Assembly (NCBI GenBank): GCA_041617155.1
Contig: JBFJPL010000005.1
Span: 13,590-77,589 of the forward strand
DNA from: CAMYKD01 sp041617155
Lineage (GTDB): Bacteria > Pseudomonadota > Alphaproteobacteria > Kiloniellales > JAKSDN01
DNA: 64,000 nucleotides
Reading direction: 5' to 3'
Below, piece by piece: positions 52,313-62,488 of the stretch. Every line of letters begins with the position of its first letter. Position 1 is the first letter of the stretch. A program made the position numbers and the translations under genes. Under the pieces are notes generated by a model. It worked only from the letters and a program-made list of their open reading frames with translations. It did not search any database and was not told the origin of the DNA.

Positions 52313-53196
52313 ATGGCCGCGATCGAACAGACAAGCGGTTCACACGGCGAGCTGCGCGAGATCCTCGGTCACGTGGTGCGCGAACCCCTGGGCCTGGCCG
52401 GGCTGATCATCGTCTCGCTGATCGTCCTGAGCGCGGTCTTCGCCGATTGGATCGTGCCCTACGACCCGATCGCCCTGAACATCAAGGACCGCTTGCAGGG
52501 GCCTTCCGCGGCCCACTGGTTGGGCGCCGATCAGCTCGGCCGCGACACGCTGTCGCGGGTCATCATGGGCGGGCGCGTGGCGCTTCAGGTCGCCCTACCG
52601 ACCATCGCCGGCGCCATGACGATCGGCCTCACGCTCGGCATGATCGCCGGCTTCGGTCCGCGCTGGCTGGACAACCTGATCCTTCTGCTGTTCGACACCG
52701 TGCGGTCCTTCCCCACGGTCATGTTCGCGCTGGCGGTGGTCGCCCTGGTCGGTCCCAGCCTGGAGACCGTTGTCTTGGTGATCATGGCGACCTCGGCGCC
52801 GACCTACGGCCGCGTGTCGCGGACCCAGACGCTGCAGCTCAAGAACAGCGAGTTCCTGCTGGCCGAACGGGCCATGGGCGCCTCGACGCCGCGCATCCTG
52901 TTGGTCCATCTGCTGCCCAACGTGCTGGGGCCCCTGGCGGTGCTGGCGGCGATGGACATTCCGACCGTGGTCGGGCTGGAGGCGGGGCTGTCGTTCCTCG
53001 GCATGGGCGTCCGGCCGCCGACCCCGTCGTGGGGCTCACTGCTCAACGACGGCTACACGCTGATCCGCAACACACCCTGGCTGATCATCGCCGGCGGCAT
53101 CCCGCTGATCCTCACGACGCTCGGCTTCACCTTCCTGGGCGAGACCCTGCGCGACGTCATCGATCCCAAGCTGCGGGCGCGGAAGGGCGAGCGGTG

Positions 53197-53197
<1 letters not shown>
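52313..53197 (+). CDS. ABC transporter permease, DppC-like
   Basis: This 294-residue permease has an N-terminal membrane helix, the family segment HWLGADQLGRDTLSRVIMGG, about six helices in total, and the EAA-type loop AERAMGASTPRILLVHLLPN. The C-terminus TLGFTFLGETLRDVIDPKLR is typical of the DppC/OppC family. Its stop overlaps the next start by one base (TGATG). Confidence 0.95.
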
Positions 53198-54179
<982 letters not shown>

Positions 54180-54183
<4 letters not shown>

Positions 54184-55157
54184 CCGATCTTCTGGAAATA
54201 GATGACCTCAAGGTGCGCTTCCCGGTCGGCGGCGGCTTCCTTTCGTCGCTGGGCGTCGGGCCCGCACCGTCGATCGAAGCGGTGGCCGGCGTCAGCCTGC
54301 GCGTCAAGCACGGCGAGACCTACGCCATCGTCGGCGAAAGCGGCTCGGGCAAGACCACGCTGGCGCGCGCGGTTGCCGGGCTGCTGACCGCCCAGGAAGG
54401 CTCGATCCGGTTCCAGGGCGTGGAGCTGCGCGGCCTGCCGGAGAGCCAGTTCCGGCCGCTCCGGCGCCACATGGCGATGATGTTCCAGGACCCGGTCGGC
54501 AGCCTCAGCCCCCGGCTGACCATCAAGTACCTGATCACGGAGCCCTACCGGATCCAGGGCCTCAAGGACCGAGACCTCGAGACCGAGGCGCGCCGGCTAC
54601 TCGACATGGTCGGTCTGTCGGCCGAGTTCGCGGCACGCTATCCCTATCAGCTATCGGGCGGCCAGGCGCGCCGGGTCGGCGTGGCGCGCGCGCTTGCCCT
54701 CGACCCGAAGCTGATTCTGGCCGACGAACCGACCGCCGGCCTCGACGTCTCGGTCCAGGGCGAGCTGCTGAACCTGTTGTCCGATCTGCGCGATCGTCTC
54801 GGCGTGGCCATGATGGTGATCACCCACAACCTCAACGTGGTGCGCCACATCGCCGACCGTGTCGGCATCATGTATCTCGGCCGGCTGGTCGAGGAGGGGC
54901 CGACGGAAACCGTCTTCGCCAACCCCAAGCACCCCTATACGCTCGCGCTGCTGGCCGCCAATCCGGAACCGGATCCGGACGCGGTGCTCGACCGTATCGA
55001 GCTCAAGGGCGAGCCGCCCAGCCTGCTCTCACGCCCCGCGGCGTGCGAGTTCCACACCCGCTGTCCCTTCGTTCAGGACAACTGCGCCGTCGACACCCCG
55101 GCCTGGCAGGCGGTCGAACCGGACCACCACCACCGCTGCCACTGGCCGCGTTCCTAG
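54180..55157 (+). CDS. ABC transporter ATP-binding protein, DppF-like
   Basis: This 325-residue second ATPase has Walker A GESGSGKTT, Q-loop MMFQDPVGSLSP, signature LSGGQARRVGVARAL, Walker B LILADEPTAGLD and the C-terminal CEFHTRCPFVQDNC motif. It starts within the dppD stop (ATGA). Its TAG stop overlaps the doeB stop on the other strand, so the two operons meet tail to tail. Confidence 0.95.
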
Positions 55158-56143
55158 CCCGGCACGGCGACGACCGCGATGGTGTCGCCGCTCTGGGCCA
55201 GGCCGGGGAAGTGGCGGCCGGCGAGGATGCCGCCGCGCTTGGCGCAGTAGTCCACCGGGGGCTGCCCGCTGCGCTCCACATCGTGGATGCGGGCGAGCAG
55301 GTCACCCTCCCTGACCTCGCTGCCAAGGTCGACGCAGGGCTCGATCAGGCCGCTGTGCTCGCTTGAAACGAAACAGTCGGCACTTGGCATCTCGAGCATG
55401 ACGGAGGGCCGCCGATCGGGCTCGCCTTGCAGAATTCCGGCGTGGATCAGCAGGTTGCGCACGCCGCGCTTGGCAATCGCGCAGGTCTCCGCCCGCGCCG
55501 TGCCGCCGCCGCCCAGCTCGGTCGAGACGAAGGTCTTGCCGGCCGCCTCGGCCGCCGTGTCGTACATGCCGACGCTGTCGATCTCCAACAGCGTGATGGA
55601 CCAGGGCGCCGCAAAGGCGTCGCGGGCCGCCGCGCAGGCCGCTTGCTGCGCCTTGTCGGGCAGCACGTGGGACGCGGCGAAGGGCACGAAGTCGAGCGTC
55701 CGCCCACCCGAATGGATGTCCAGCACGAGATCGGCGAGCGGCAGCAGGCTGCGTTGGAAGTAGTCGGCGATCTTTTCCGTCACCGTGCCGTCGGGCTTGC
55801 CGGGAAAGACCCGGTTCATGTTGCCACCGTCGATCGGCGAAGTCCTGCGGCCCGCCCGAAAGGCCGGATAGTTCATCGCCGGCACCATGATGACCCGGCC
55901 GGTCAAGCGGGCCGGGTCGAGCGTGCGCGCCAAATCGAACAGCGCCACCGGGCCTTCGTATTCGTCGCCGTGGTTGCCGCCGCTCAGGAGCGCGGTCGAC
56001 CCGGCGCCGTTCTTGACCACCGTGATCGGGATCATGACCGCGCCCCAGGCGGAATCGTCCCGGCTGTAGGGCAGTTTCAGGTGGCCATGCTGAACGCCGT
56101 CCTGCTCGAAATCGACGCTCGGCGAAATCGGGTTCGCGCGCAT
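55154..56143 (-). CDS. doeB: N-alpha-acetyl-L-2,4-diaminobutyrate deacetylase (DoeB/EutE)
   Basis: This 329-residue protein belongs to the succinylglutamate desuccinylase/aspartoacylase family. Zinc ligands are visible in GGNHGDEYEGP and LVLDIHSGG. It follows an ectoine hydrolase gene and completes the ehu-eut operon, so it should deacetylate the hydrolase product to 2,4-diaminobutyrate. Identity rests strongly on context. Genes for the next steps (DoeD transaminase, DoeC dehydrogenase) are not in the window. Confidence 0.92.
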   Translation of the reverse strand: MRANPISPSVDFEQDGVQHGHLKLPYSRDDSAWGAVMIPITVVKNGAGSTALLSGGNHGDEYEGPVALFDLARTLDPARLTGRVIMVPAMNYPAFRAGRRTSPIDGGNMNRVFPGKPDGTVTEKIADYFQRSLLPLADLVLDIHSGGRTLDFVPFAASHVLPDKAQQAACAAARDAFAAPWSITLLEIDSVGMYDTAAEAAGKTFVSTELGGGGTARAETCAIAKRGVRNLLIHAGILQGEPDRRPSVMLEMPSADCFVSSEHSGLIEPCVDLGSEVREGDLLARIHDVERSGQPPVDYCAKRGGILAGRHFPGLAQSGDTIAVVAVPG

Positions 56144-56148
56144 GGTTC

Positions 56149-57330
56149 TTAGTCCTTGATGAAGAGTTCGCGCGGCGTATTGCAGAGGCATTCGTAGCCG
56201 CTCTCGGTGATGCGGATGGGCTCGGTGATCTCGATGCCCCCGTCGTCGAGCCAGAGCCCCGGCATGAAGTGGAAGCACATGTCGGGCTGGAGTTCCGTGC
56301 GGTCGCCGGCGCGCAGGCTCATGGTTCGCTCGCCCCAATCGGGCGGGTAACTGAGACCTATTGAATAGCCGGTGCGACTGTCCTTCTCGAAGCCGTGCCT
56401 GCGCAGTGTGGCAAAGAAGGCCTTGGCTATATCCTCACAGGTCTTGCCCGGCCTGGCCTGCTCCAGCCCGGCGGTGATGCCCTCCAGTACGGCCTGCTCG
56501 GCGTTCAGGAACTTCTGCGGCGGTTTGCCGAGAAACAAGGTGCGCGATTGTGGACAGTGATAGCGGCGATGGCAGCCGCTGATCTCGAAGAAGGTGCTCT
56601 CGCCGGGCTTCAAGGGCTGGTCGTCCCAGGTCAGGTGCGGCGCCGTGGCATCCATGCCCGACGGCGTCATGGGCACGATGGCCGGGTAGTCGCCCCAATG
56701 GCCATCGGCGCCGGAGATACCTGTGTGGTAGATCTCAGCCACCAGCTTGTGCTTTCTAAGCCCCGGCTCGGCGACCTCGAGAATGCGCGCATGCATCGCC
56801 TCGACGATGCGGGCGGCACGCCGCATGTACTCAATCTCCTGAGGCGACTTCAGCGCGCGGCACCAGTTGACCAGGCCGGTGGCATCTTTCAAGGCGGCAT
56901 TGGGCAGGCCGTTCTGCAACGCGCCGTAAGCGGCGGCCGAAAAGTAGTAGTTGTCCATCTCGACGCCGGTCGCGCCCTTGTCCCAGCCCCGCTCCGCCAG
57001 CAAGCCGCTGAGATGGTCCATCGGATGGCGCTCGCTCGACTGCACATAGTGGTCGGGATAGCCGACAATGTCTCCCTCGGCCATGTGAACCGTGCGCTTC
57101 GCACCCAGGGCGTCCATGCCCCGCCCCCACCAGACCGGGTCGCCATCCCCGGCCACCAGCACGGCTTGGTGGGTGTAAAATGACCAGCCGTCATAGCCGG
57201 TCAGCCAGGCCATGTTGGAGGGATCGGAGACGATCAGCAGCTCGACTCCGGCCCGCGCCATGGCGGCACGGGTCTTGGCCAGGCGTTCGGCGTACTCTTC
57301 GCGGCTGAAGTTCAGCTCGACGTTGGGCAT
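56149..57330 (-). CDS. doeA: Ectoine hydrolase (DoeA/EutD)
   Basis: This 393-residue protein has the M24 aminopeptidase-like (creatinase) fold: LLIVSDPSNMAWLTGYDGWS, a domain joint near KSPQEIEYMRRAA, and C-terminal FFEISGCHRRYHCP and IGLSYPPDWGE. Several metal-binding residues of true M24 peptidases are changed, as expected for ectoine hydrolase. It opens the ectoine ring to acetyl-diaminobutyrate. It lies 5 bases upstream of doeB, and in other bacteria the two proteins form a complex. Confidence 0.94.
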   Translation of the reverse strand: MPNVELNFSREEYAERLAKTRAAMARAGVELLIVSDPSNMAWLTGYDGWSFYTHQAVLVAGDGDPVWWGRGMDALGAKRTVHMAEGDIVGYPDHYVQSSERHPMDHLSGLLAERGWDKGATGVEMDNYYFSAAAYGALQNGLPNAALKDATGLVNWCRALKSPQEIEYMRRAARIVEAMHARILEVAEPGLRKHKLVAEIYHTGISGADGHWGDYPAIVPMTPSGMDATAPHLTWDDQPLKPGESTFFEISGCHRRYHCPQSRTLFLGKPPQKFLNAEQAVLEGITAGLEQARPGKTCEDIAKAFFATLRRHGFEKDSRTGYSIGLSYPPDWGERTMSLRAGDRTELQPDMCFHFMPGLWLDDGGIEITEPIRITESGYECLCNTPRELFIKD

Positions 57331-57342
57331 CGAAACCTCCGC

Positions 57343-58335
57343 TCAGGAGTTGAAACGGCTGCCGGCCCCGGCGGCGAGCGCGCGCTCACGGGCCAGGGTG
57401 GCGATGGCGGTGTCCTGCACCCCGGTGCCGGTCAGGTCGCAGAGCGTGATCTGGTGCGCGCCGGTCCGCCCGTCCGCCGTGCCCGCTACGACCTGTCCGA
57501 GCTCCGGGAATTCGGCATCGGACGCGACGTGGCCCGCCGCGACGGCATGGTGCAGCTCGCCGAGCCGGCGCACCTGCGCCAGGCTATCGGCGACATAGAG
57601 ATCGGCGCGTGCGACGCAGGCGGGGTCGAGCTCGTTCTTGTGCTCGGCGTCGGAGCCCATCGCGGTGATGTGCTGGCCGGGCTCCAGCCAGTCGGCTTGC
57701 AGCAGCGGCGCGCTCGAGGGGGTCGTGGTCACCACGATGTCGGCCCCGGCCACAGCCTCGGCACGGCTCGCCGCGGCACTGACGGCGATGCCGAGCTTGG
57801 CCGAGAGCTCCGCCGCCGCAGCCTCGGCCGCGTCCCGGCGGCGGCCCCAGACGCGGGCGCTTTCGATCGGCCGCACCAGGGTGAGCGCCTGCAACTGCAG
57901 CCTGGCCTGCACGCCGCTGCCGATCACCGCGGCCGTGCGGGCATCCTCGCGCGCCAGATGCCGAGCCGCGACGGCGCCTGCGGCAGCGGTGCGCACGTCG
58001 GTCAGGTAGCCGTTGTCGAGCAACAGCGCCTCGACCAGGCCGGTCCGGGCGTTGAACAGCACCATCAGCCCGTTTACGCTGGGCAGGCCGAGCTTCGGAT
58101 TGTCGAAGAACCCCGGACTGATCTTGATCGCGAAGCTGTCGAGCCCCGGCACGTAGGCGGTCTTGACGTCGACCTCGCCGTTGTGCTCGTGGATGTCGAG
58201 GCGCAGGATCGCCGGCATCACGACCTTGCCGCCGGCGAGTGCCGTGAAGGCCTGCTCGACGCAGGCCACCGCGTCGAGGTCGAGGGTGACCACCTCGCGC
58301 AACTGCGCTTCGGTCAGGATTTTGATCTCGGCCAT
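57343..58335 (-). CDS. eutC: Ornithine cyclodeaminase-like protein EutC
   Basis: This 330-residue protein belongs to the ornithine cyclodeaminase/mu-crystallin family. Features are KTAYVPGLDSFAIKISPGF, the NAD-binding AVIGSGVQARLQLQAL and ITAMGSDAEHKNELDP. In ectoine clusters the name EutC is used; together with EutA and EutB it is thought to convert 5-hydroxyectoine to ectoine. It lies between eutB and doeA in the same direction. Confidence 0.9.
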   Translation of the reverse strand: MAEIKILTEAQLREVVTLDLDAVACVEQAFTALAGGKVVMPAILRLDIHEHNGEVDVKTAYVPGLDSFAIKISPGFFDNPKLGLPSVNGLMVLFNARTGLVEALLLDNGYLTDVRTAAAGAVAARHLAREDARTAAVIGSGVQARLQLQALTLVRPIESARVWGRRRDAAEAAAAELSAKLGIAVSAAASRAEAVAGADIVVTTTPSSAPLLQADWLEPGQHITAMGSDAEHKNELDPACVARADLYVADSLAQVRRLGELHHAVAAGHVASDAEFPELGQVVAGTADGRTGAHQITLCDLTGTGVQDTAIATLARERALAAGAGSRFNS

Positions 58336-58347
58336 CGCGCCTCCCGC

Positions 58348-59331
58348 CTATAAATCGACCATCTCGCCCGAGATCAGGCGGTGGTGGGTCTTCATGTCGA
58401 TGTTACGGCCGCTGACCACGACCACGGTGGGGCCGTTCACCGCGACCTTGCCGGCCAAAAGCGCACCGATGCCGACCGCGCCCGAGCCTTCGACCACTTC
58501 CTGCTCCCGCCAGTAGGCATGGCGGATCGCCGCGGCGATTTCCGCCTCGTTCAGGAGCACGATGTCGTCGACCAGCTCGCGGACCATCGAAAAGGTGAAA
58601 CGATTGTCGATGCCGAGCCCGCCGCCGAGCGAATCGGCCAGGGTCGGCAGTTCCTCGACGAAGATCGGCTTGCCGGCCTTTTGGCTTTCGTACATGGCCG
58701 CGCCGCGCGCCATGGAAACGCCGACGACTCGGGCACCGGGCCGCGCCGCCTTGACCGCGCAGGCCACGCCGGAGATCAGCCCGCCGCCGGACAGCGGCAC
58801 CAGCAGGGTTTCGATCTCCGGCAGCTGCTCCAGGATCTCGAGCCCGAGCGTACCCTGGCCAGCGATGATGTCGGCATGGTCGAAGGGCGGCAGCATGGTC
58901 ATGCCCTCGTCGGCCACCAGACGGTCGACCTCGACCTGCGCGTCATCCTGCGACCGGCCGACGATGCGCACCTCCGCGCCCAGCGCCTTGATGCCGTCCA
59001 GCTTGTTGCCGGGCACCAGCGACGACATGCAGACGATGCAGCGAACCCCGGCCTGCTTGGCCGCATGGGCCAGTCCACGGCCGTGGTTGCCGGTCGAGAC
59101 GGCAACGACGCCGCGCGTCTTCTCCGCCTCCGACAGGGCCAGGACGGCGTTGGTCGCGCCGCGCAGCTTGAAGCTGCCGGTGATCTGATGGTGCTCCAGC
59201 TTCAGGTAGACCGGCACGCCCGCCCTATCGCTCAGGCTCGGCGAGGGCACCAGCGGCGTACGCTCCAGCCGACCGGCGATGCGCTCGCGCGCGGCCTCGA
59301 TCTCGGCCGGCGAGATCATCCGAGACTTCAT
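58348..59331 (-). CDS. eutB: Threonine dehydratase-like protein EutB
   Basis: This 327-residue fold-type II PLP enzyme has the Schiff-base Lys55 in ITGSFKLRGATNA, STGNHGRGLAHAA and the glycine loop LSGGGLISGVA. It is placed in the ectoine operon as EutB and is proposed to eliminate the hydroxyl group during hydroxyectoine use. The start at 59331 overlaps the eutA stop (ATGA). It is distinct from the dehydratase at 21.6 kb. Confidence 0.9.
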   Translation of the reverse strand: MKSRMISPAEIEAARERIAGRLERTPLVPSPSLSDRAGVPVYLKLEHHQITGSFKLRGATNAVLALSEAEKTRGVVAVSTGNHGRGLAHAAKQAGVRCIVCMSSLVPGNKLDGIKALGAEVRIVGRSQDDAQVEVDRLVADEGMTMLPPFDHADIIAGQGTLGLEILEQLPEIETLLVPLSGGGLISGVACAVKAARPGARVVGVSMARGAAMYESQKAGKPIFVEELPTLADSLGGGLGIDNRFTFSMVRELVDDIVLLNEAEIAAAIRHAYWREQEVVEGSGAVGIGALLAGKVAVNGPTVVVVSGRNIDMKTHHRLISGEMVDL

Positions 59332-60104
59332 GGCCCAGGCGCCGCCAAGGTGGTCAGCCGGCCATGGCCGGCGATCGCCCAATCGATCCCGGCGCGCCGC
59401 AGGGTCAGCCAAACGCTTGCCTGGTTGCTGGTCACGACGGGCTTGCCGATACGCCGCTCGATCTCCCCGGCCACCTCGGCCGCGCGCAGTGCCGTGCAAG
59501 AGATGAACAGGGCTTCGGCGTCGGGCGCGATAGTGTCGAGCGCCGCCGCCACGATCGAGGCCGGGGCAACGCGCGCCATCTCGCGGTCGTCCGCCAGGCC
59601 GAAGCAGGCAAGGTTGCGGACATCCAGGCCGTGGTCGGTGAAATAGCGCGCCATGGGCGCGCTGGTCTCGGGCAGATAGGGCGTCAGCACGCTGATCCGC
59701 TCGACCCCCAGAGCCCGGAAAGCGGTGCGCACGGCGAGCGTCGGGGTGACCACCGGCACTGCCGGCTTGGCCTGCCGGATCGCCGCCTCGACCGCCTCGT
59801 CGCCGAGCACGACGGAGGCCGCCGTGCAGGCATAGCAGATCGCGTCCAGAGGCTCGTCCGGCAGGATCAGCGCCGCCCCCTCACTCAGGCGCGGCGCCAT
59901 GCGGCGCAGGTTGTCCGGCGTCGTCGGGTTTTCGTAGGCGATGCGATTGGCATAGATGCCGAGACCGTCGCGCGGGCACATGCGCCGGAAGTCGCGCTCG
60001 GTCGTATGATCGGTCGCCAGCAGGACGAGGCCGATCCGGCGCGCGACCGGGCGCGCTTCGAACTCCAGGCCCACTTCGTCCCACAGGTTGAAATCAAGCG
60101 TCAT
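59328..60104 (-). CDS. eutA: Asp/Glu racemase-like protein EutA
   Basis: This 258-residue protein belongs to the maleate isomerase/aspartate racemase family. The two active-site Cys residues are in ICYACTAASVVLG and LFISCTALRAAEV. In ectoine operons EutA is predicted to invert the stereocentre of hydroxyectoine before the EutB/EutC steps. It is 9 bases downstream of ehuD. Confidence 0.9.
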   Translation of the reverse strand: MTLDFNLWDEVGLEFEARPVARRIGLVLLATDHTTERDFRRMCPRDGLGIYANRIAYENPTTPDNLRRMAPRLSEGAALILPDEPLDAICYACTAASVVLGDEAVEAAIRQAKPAVPVVTPTLAVRTAFRALGVERISVLTPYLPETSAPMARYFTDHGLDVRNLACFGLADDREMARVAPASIVAAALDTIAPDAEALFISCTALRAAEVAGEIERRIGKPVVTSNQASVWLTLRRAGIDWAIAGHGRLTTLAAPGP

Positions 60105-60113
60105 GCCGTTCCT

Positions 60114-60773
60114 TTAGTTCTCACGGCCCGCGAAGCGCCGCTCGAGGTAGCGCAGGCCGACCACCGAGGGAATACTGATCAAGAGGAAGAACACGCCGAC
60201 CATGGTCATCGGCTCGATGTAGCGATAGTGGTAGTTGGCCACGCTGCGCGCCTGGTTCATGAGCTCCAGCACGGTGATGGCGGAGAGCAGCGGCGTCTCT
60301 TTGAACATGGCCACGAAATAGTTGGCGAGTGCCGGGATCATCGGCGGAATGGCCTGGGGGATAATGATGCTGGTCCAGGTCTGGCGCATGTTGAGGTTGA
60401 CCGCCTTGGCCGCTTCCCACTGGCCCCGGGGAATGTTGTCGATGCCGGCGCGGTAGACCTCCGCCGTGTAGGTCCCGTAATGCAGACCGAGGCCGATGAC
60501 CCCGGCCACCAACGGGCTCAGCAGGATGCCGGCATCGGGCAGTATGTAGAACAGGAAGTAGAGCTGGACCAGCAGCGGCGTGCCGCGGATGAAGTCGACC
60601 ATGAAGCCGACCGGCCGGCTCAGCCAGCGGTTGGTCGAGCGCCGCGCGATGGCGAACAGCATGCCGACCACCATGGCGACGACCGTGCCCAGCAGGGTCG
60701 CCTGGATGGTGATGACCACGCCCTGCAGCAGGATCGGCAGGATCTCCACGACGAAGGCCCAATCCCATTCCAT
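60114..60773 (-). CDS. ehuD: Ectoine ABC transporter permease EhuD
   Basis: This 219-residue polar amino acid-type permease has about five membrane helices. The family segment is GFMVDFIRGTPLLVQLYFLF, with the EAA-type loop EAAKAVNLNMRQTWTSIIIP. It pairs with EhuC, whose stop is 3 bases upstream. Substrate assignment comes from the operon. Confidence 0.93.
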   Translation of the reverse strand: MEWDWAFVVEILPILLQGVVITIQATLLGTVVAMVVGMLFAIARRSTNRWLSRPVGFMVDFIRGTPLLVQLYFLFYILPDAGILLSPLVAGVIGLGLHYGTYTAEVYRAGIDNIPRGQWEAAKAVNLNMRQTWTSIIIPQAIPPMIPALANYFVAMFKETPLLSAITVLELMNQARSVANYHYRYIEPMTMVGVFFLLISIPSVVGLRYLERRFAGREN

Positions 60774-60776
60774 GGC

Positions 60777-61436
60777 CTAGGCCTTGGTAACGTCGAGGCC
60801 GGCCGACAACCGTCGCTCGAGGCCGCGGATCGACCAGGAGATGACCGTGGCCATCAGGAAATAGAGCAGCAGGATGGTCAGGAACGGCACCGCCGTGTTG
60901 CCGGTTTGGGCGCGCACCACCTGAGCCTGGAAGGTCATGTCCGACAGCGAGATGAGCGAGACCACCGCGGTGCCTTTCAACAGCTCGATCGCGTTGTTGC
61001 CGAAGGTCGGCAGCATCAGCACGAAGGCCTGCGGTAGGACCACGTGGCGGAGCCGTTGCCAGCCGGTCAGGTTGAGCGCCGTGCAGGCTTCGTATTGCTC
61101 GCGCGGCACCGCGAGCACCGCGCCGCGCACCACCTCGGCAGCATAGGCGCCGACATTGAGTCCGAGCGCCAGGACGCCGGCCTGTACCGGGCTCAGCGGC
61201 ACGCCCAGCAGCGGCAGCACGAAGTAAGCCCAAAACAGCTGGACGAAGATCGAGGTGCCGCGAAAGAACTCGATATAGGCGGTGGCCAGCCAGCGCGCCC
61301 ACCACCAGGGCGAAATCCGCGCCAGGCCGGCAGCGAAGGCGACCACCAGGGCGAGCGCGCAGCCGACCAGCGTCAGCTGAAGGGTCACCCAGGCGCCCTC
61401 CAGGATCAGCATCAGATAGCCCGACCATTGGGACAT
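60777..61436 (-). CDS. ehuC: Ectoine ABC transporter permease EhuC
   Basis: This 219-residue permease of the same family has AYIEFFRGTSIFVQLFWAYF and the EAA-type loop EACTALNLTGWQRLRHVVLP. I chose the ATG at 61436, with GGAGGG about 10 bases upstream, over an in-frame TTG at 61445 that sits almost on the ribosome binding site. It should form the membrane channel with EhuD. Confidence 0.93.
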   Translation of the reverse strand: MSQWSGYLMLILEGAWVTLQLTLVGCALALVVAFAAGLARISPWWWARWLATAYIEFFRGTSIFVQLFWAYFVLPLLGVPLSPVQAGVLALGLNVGAYAAEVVRGAVLAVPREQYEACTALNLTGWQRLRHVVLPQAFVLMLPTFGNNAIELLKGTAVVSLISLSDMTFQAQVVRAQTGNTAVPFLTILLLYFLMATVISWSIRGLERRLSAGLDVTKA

Positions 61437-61533
61437 CGCCCGCAAGCCCTCCGTTCACGGCCTGCACGAGGCCGGTTGAGATCTCCCGGTAGCGGTCAGG
61501 TGGCGCGGCGTGTCGGCCGCGCCATCCGGATGG

Positions 61534-62403
61534 TCAGTTCGGACCGCCGCAAAGCTTTTCGCGGCTGGTCAAGTTCGGCGCCTCGCCGGAGAAGCCGAAG
61601 GGCTCGACGATCTTGGCGAACTCGCCGCTCGCCTTCATCTGCGCGAGCACCTCGTCGTAGGCGTCGCGCAGTGCCACGTCCTGCTTGCGGAAGGCCGCGC
61701 CGGCGCAGAAGACCGGCGTGTCCTTGACCGGCGCGAACATCTCGAGGTTCGGATCATTCGCCTTGGCCAGTAGGTCGGAGATCGACAGGATCGGCAGGCC
61801 GTAGACGTCGATGCGCCCGTCCTGGAGCATCTTGACGCCGCTCTGGGCATCCGGCACGACGATCACGCGGTCGCGCGGCACGCCCGCCTGGAGCGCCAGC
61901 TTCTCCTCGGTGCCGCCACCCGGCGCACCGACCTTGGCGGTCGGATGGGCCGCGATATCGGCATAGCTGGTCAAGTTGAGCGGATTGCCCTTCTTGAGCG
62001 CGAAAGATTCCGTGTCGCACAGGTCCGGCTGCGAGAAGATCACCGCCTTGCAGCGCTCCGGCTTGATGAACAGGCCGGCCGCCACCAGGTCGAAGCGTCG
62101 GGCCTGGACTCCCGGGATCATCGCGCCGTATTCGGAGATCGAGGCGACGACTTCCGGGACGCCGAGCTTTTTGAGCACGGCGCGTGCGACTTCCGGCGCG
62201 GCGCCGGTGATCTTGCCGTCCGGTTTGACCTCGGTCCAGGGCGGCTCGTTGGCGATCGCGATGCGGGCGAAGCCCTGTTCCTTCAACGTGGCGAGCGTAT
62301 CCTGCGCCTGAGCCGCGGAAAAGCCGCCGTTCGCTAGCACGCCGATCAACACCGCCAGCGCCGTGGCCGATGTCACGCGCCTCGTGGTCTTGAATGCTTT
62401 CAT
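61534..62403 (-). CDS. ehuB: Ectoine/hydroxyectoine-binding periplasmic protein EhuB
   Basis: This 289-residue SBP_bac_3 family protein has a signal peptide ending near SAAQA. The segment IAIANEPPWTEVKPDGKITG carries the NEPPW motif seen in EhuB proteins. Phe, Glu and Arg residues for compatible-solute binding cannot be proved by eye. The ATG at 62403 sits 6 bases after GGGGAGG; the upstream ATGs at 62409 and 62418 have poorer spacing. Confidence 0.94.
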   Translation of the reverse strand: MKAFKTTRRVTSATALAVLIGVLANGGFSAAQAQDTLATLKEQGFARIAIANEPPWTEVKPDGKITGAAPEVARAVLKKLGVPEVVASISEYGAMIPGVQARRFDLVAAGLFIKPERCKAVIFSQPDLCDTESFALKKGNPLNLTSYADIAAHPTAKVGAPGGGTEEKLALQAGVPRDRVIVVPDAQSGVKMLQDGRIDVYGLPILSISDLLAKANDPNLEMFAPVKDTPVFCAGAAFRKQDVALRDAYDEVLAQMKASGEFAKIVEPFGFSGEAPNLTSREKLCGGPN

Positions 62404-62424
62404 TGCCATCCTCCCCATTCCCTT

Positions 62425-62469
62425 GGCCCGTTTCGGCGGGCCGCCATCTTTCGCCCCGGGCGTGCCCGG
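62425..62469 (-). terminator. Tandem GC hairpins between ehuA and ehuB
   Basis: Two inverted repeats lie in the 85-base gap: GGCCCG-TTTCGG-CGGGCC (62425-62442) and CCGGGC-GT-GCCCGG (62456-62469). Neither is followed by a T-run. Hairpins at this position in ABC operons often act as partial terminators or stabilise the mRNA of the abundant binding protein. The effect here is an inference. Confidence 0.45.
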
Positions 62470-62488
62470 CGGCGCTCCATACGGACGG

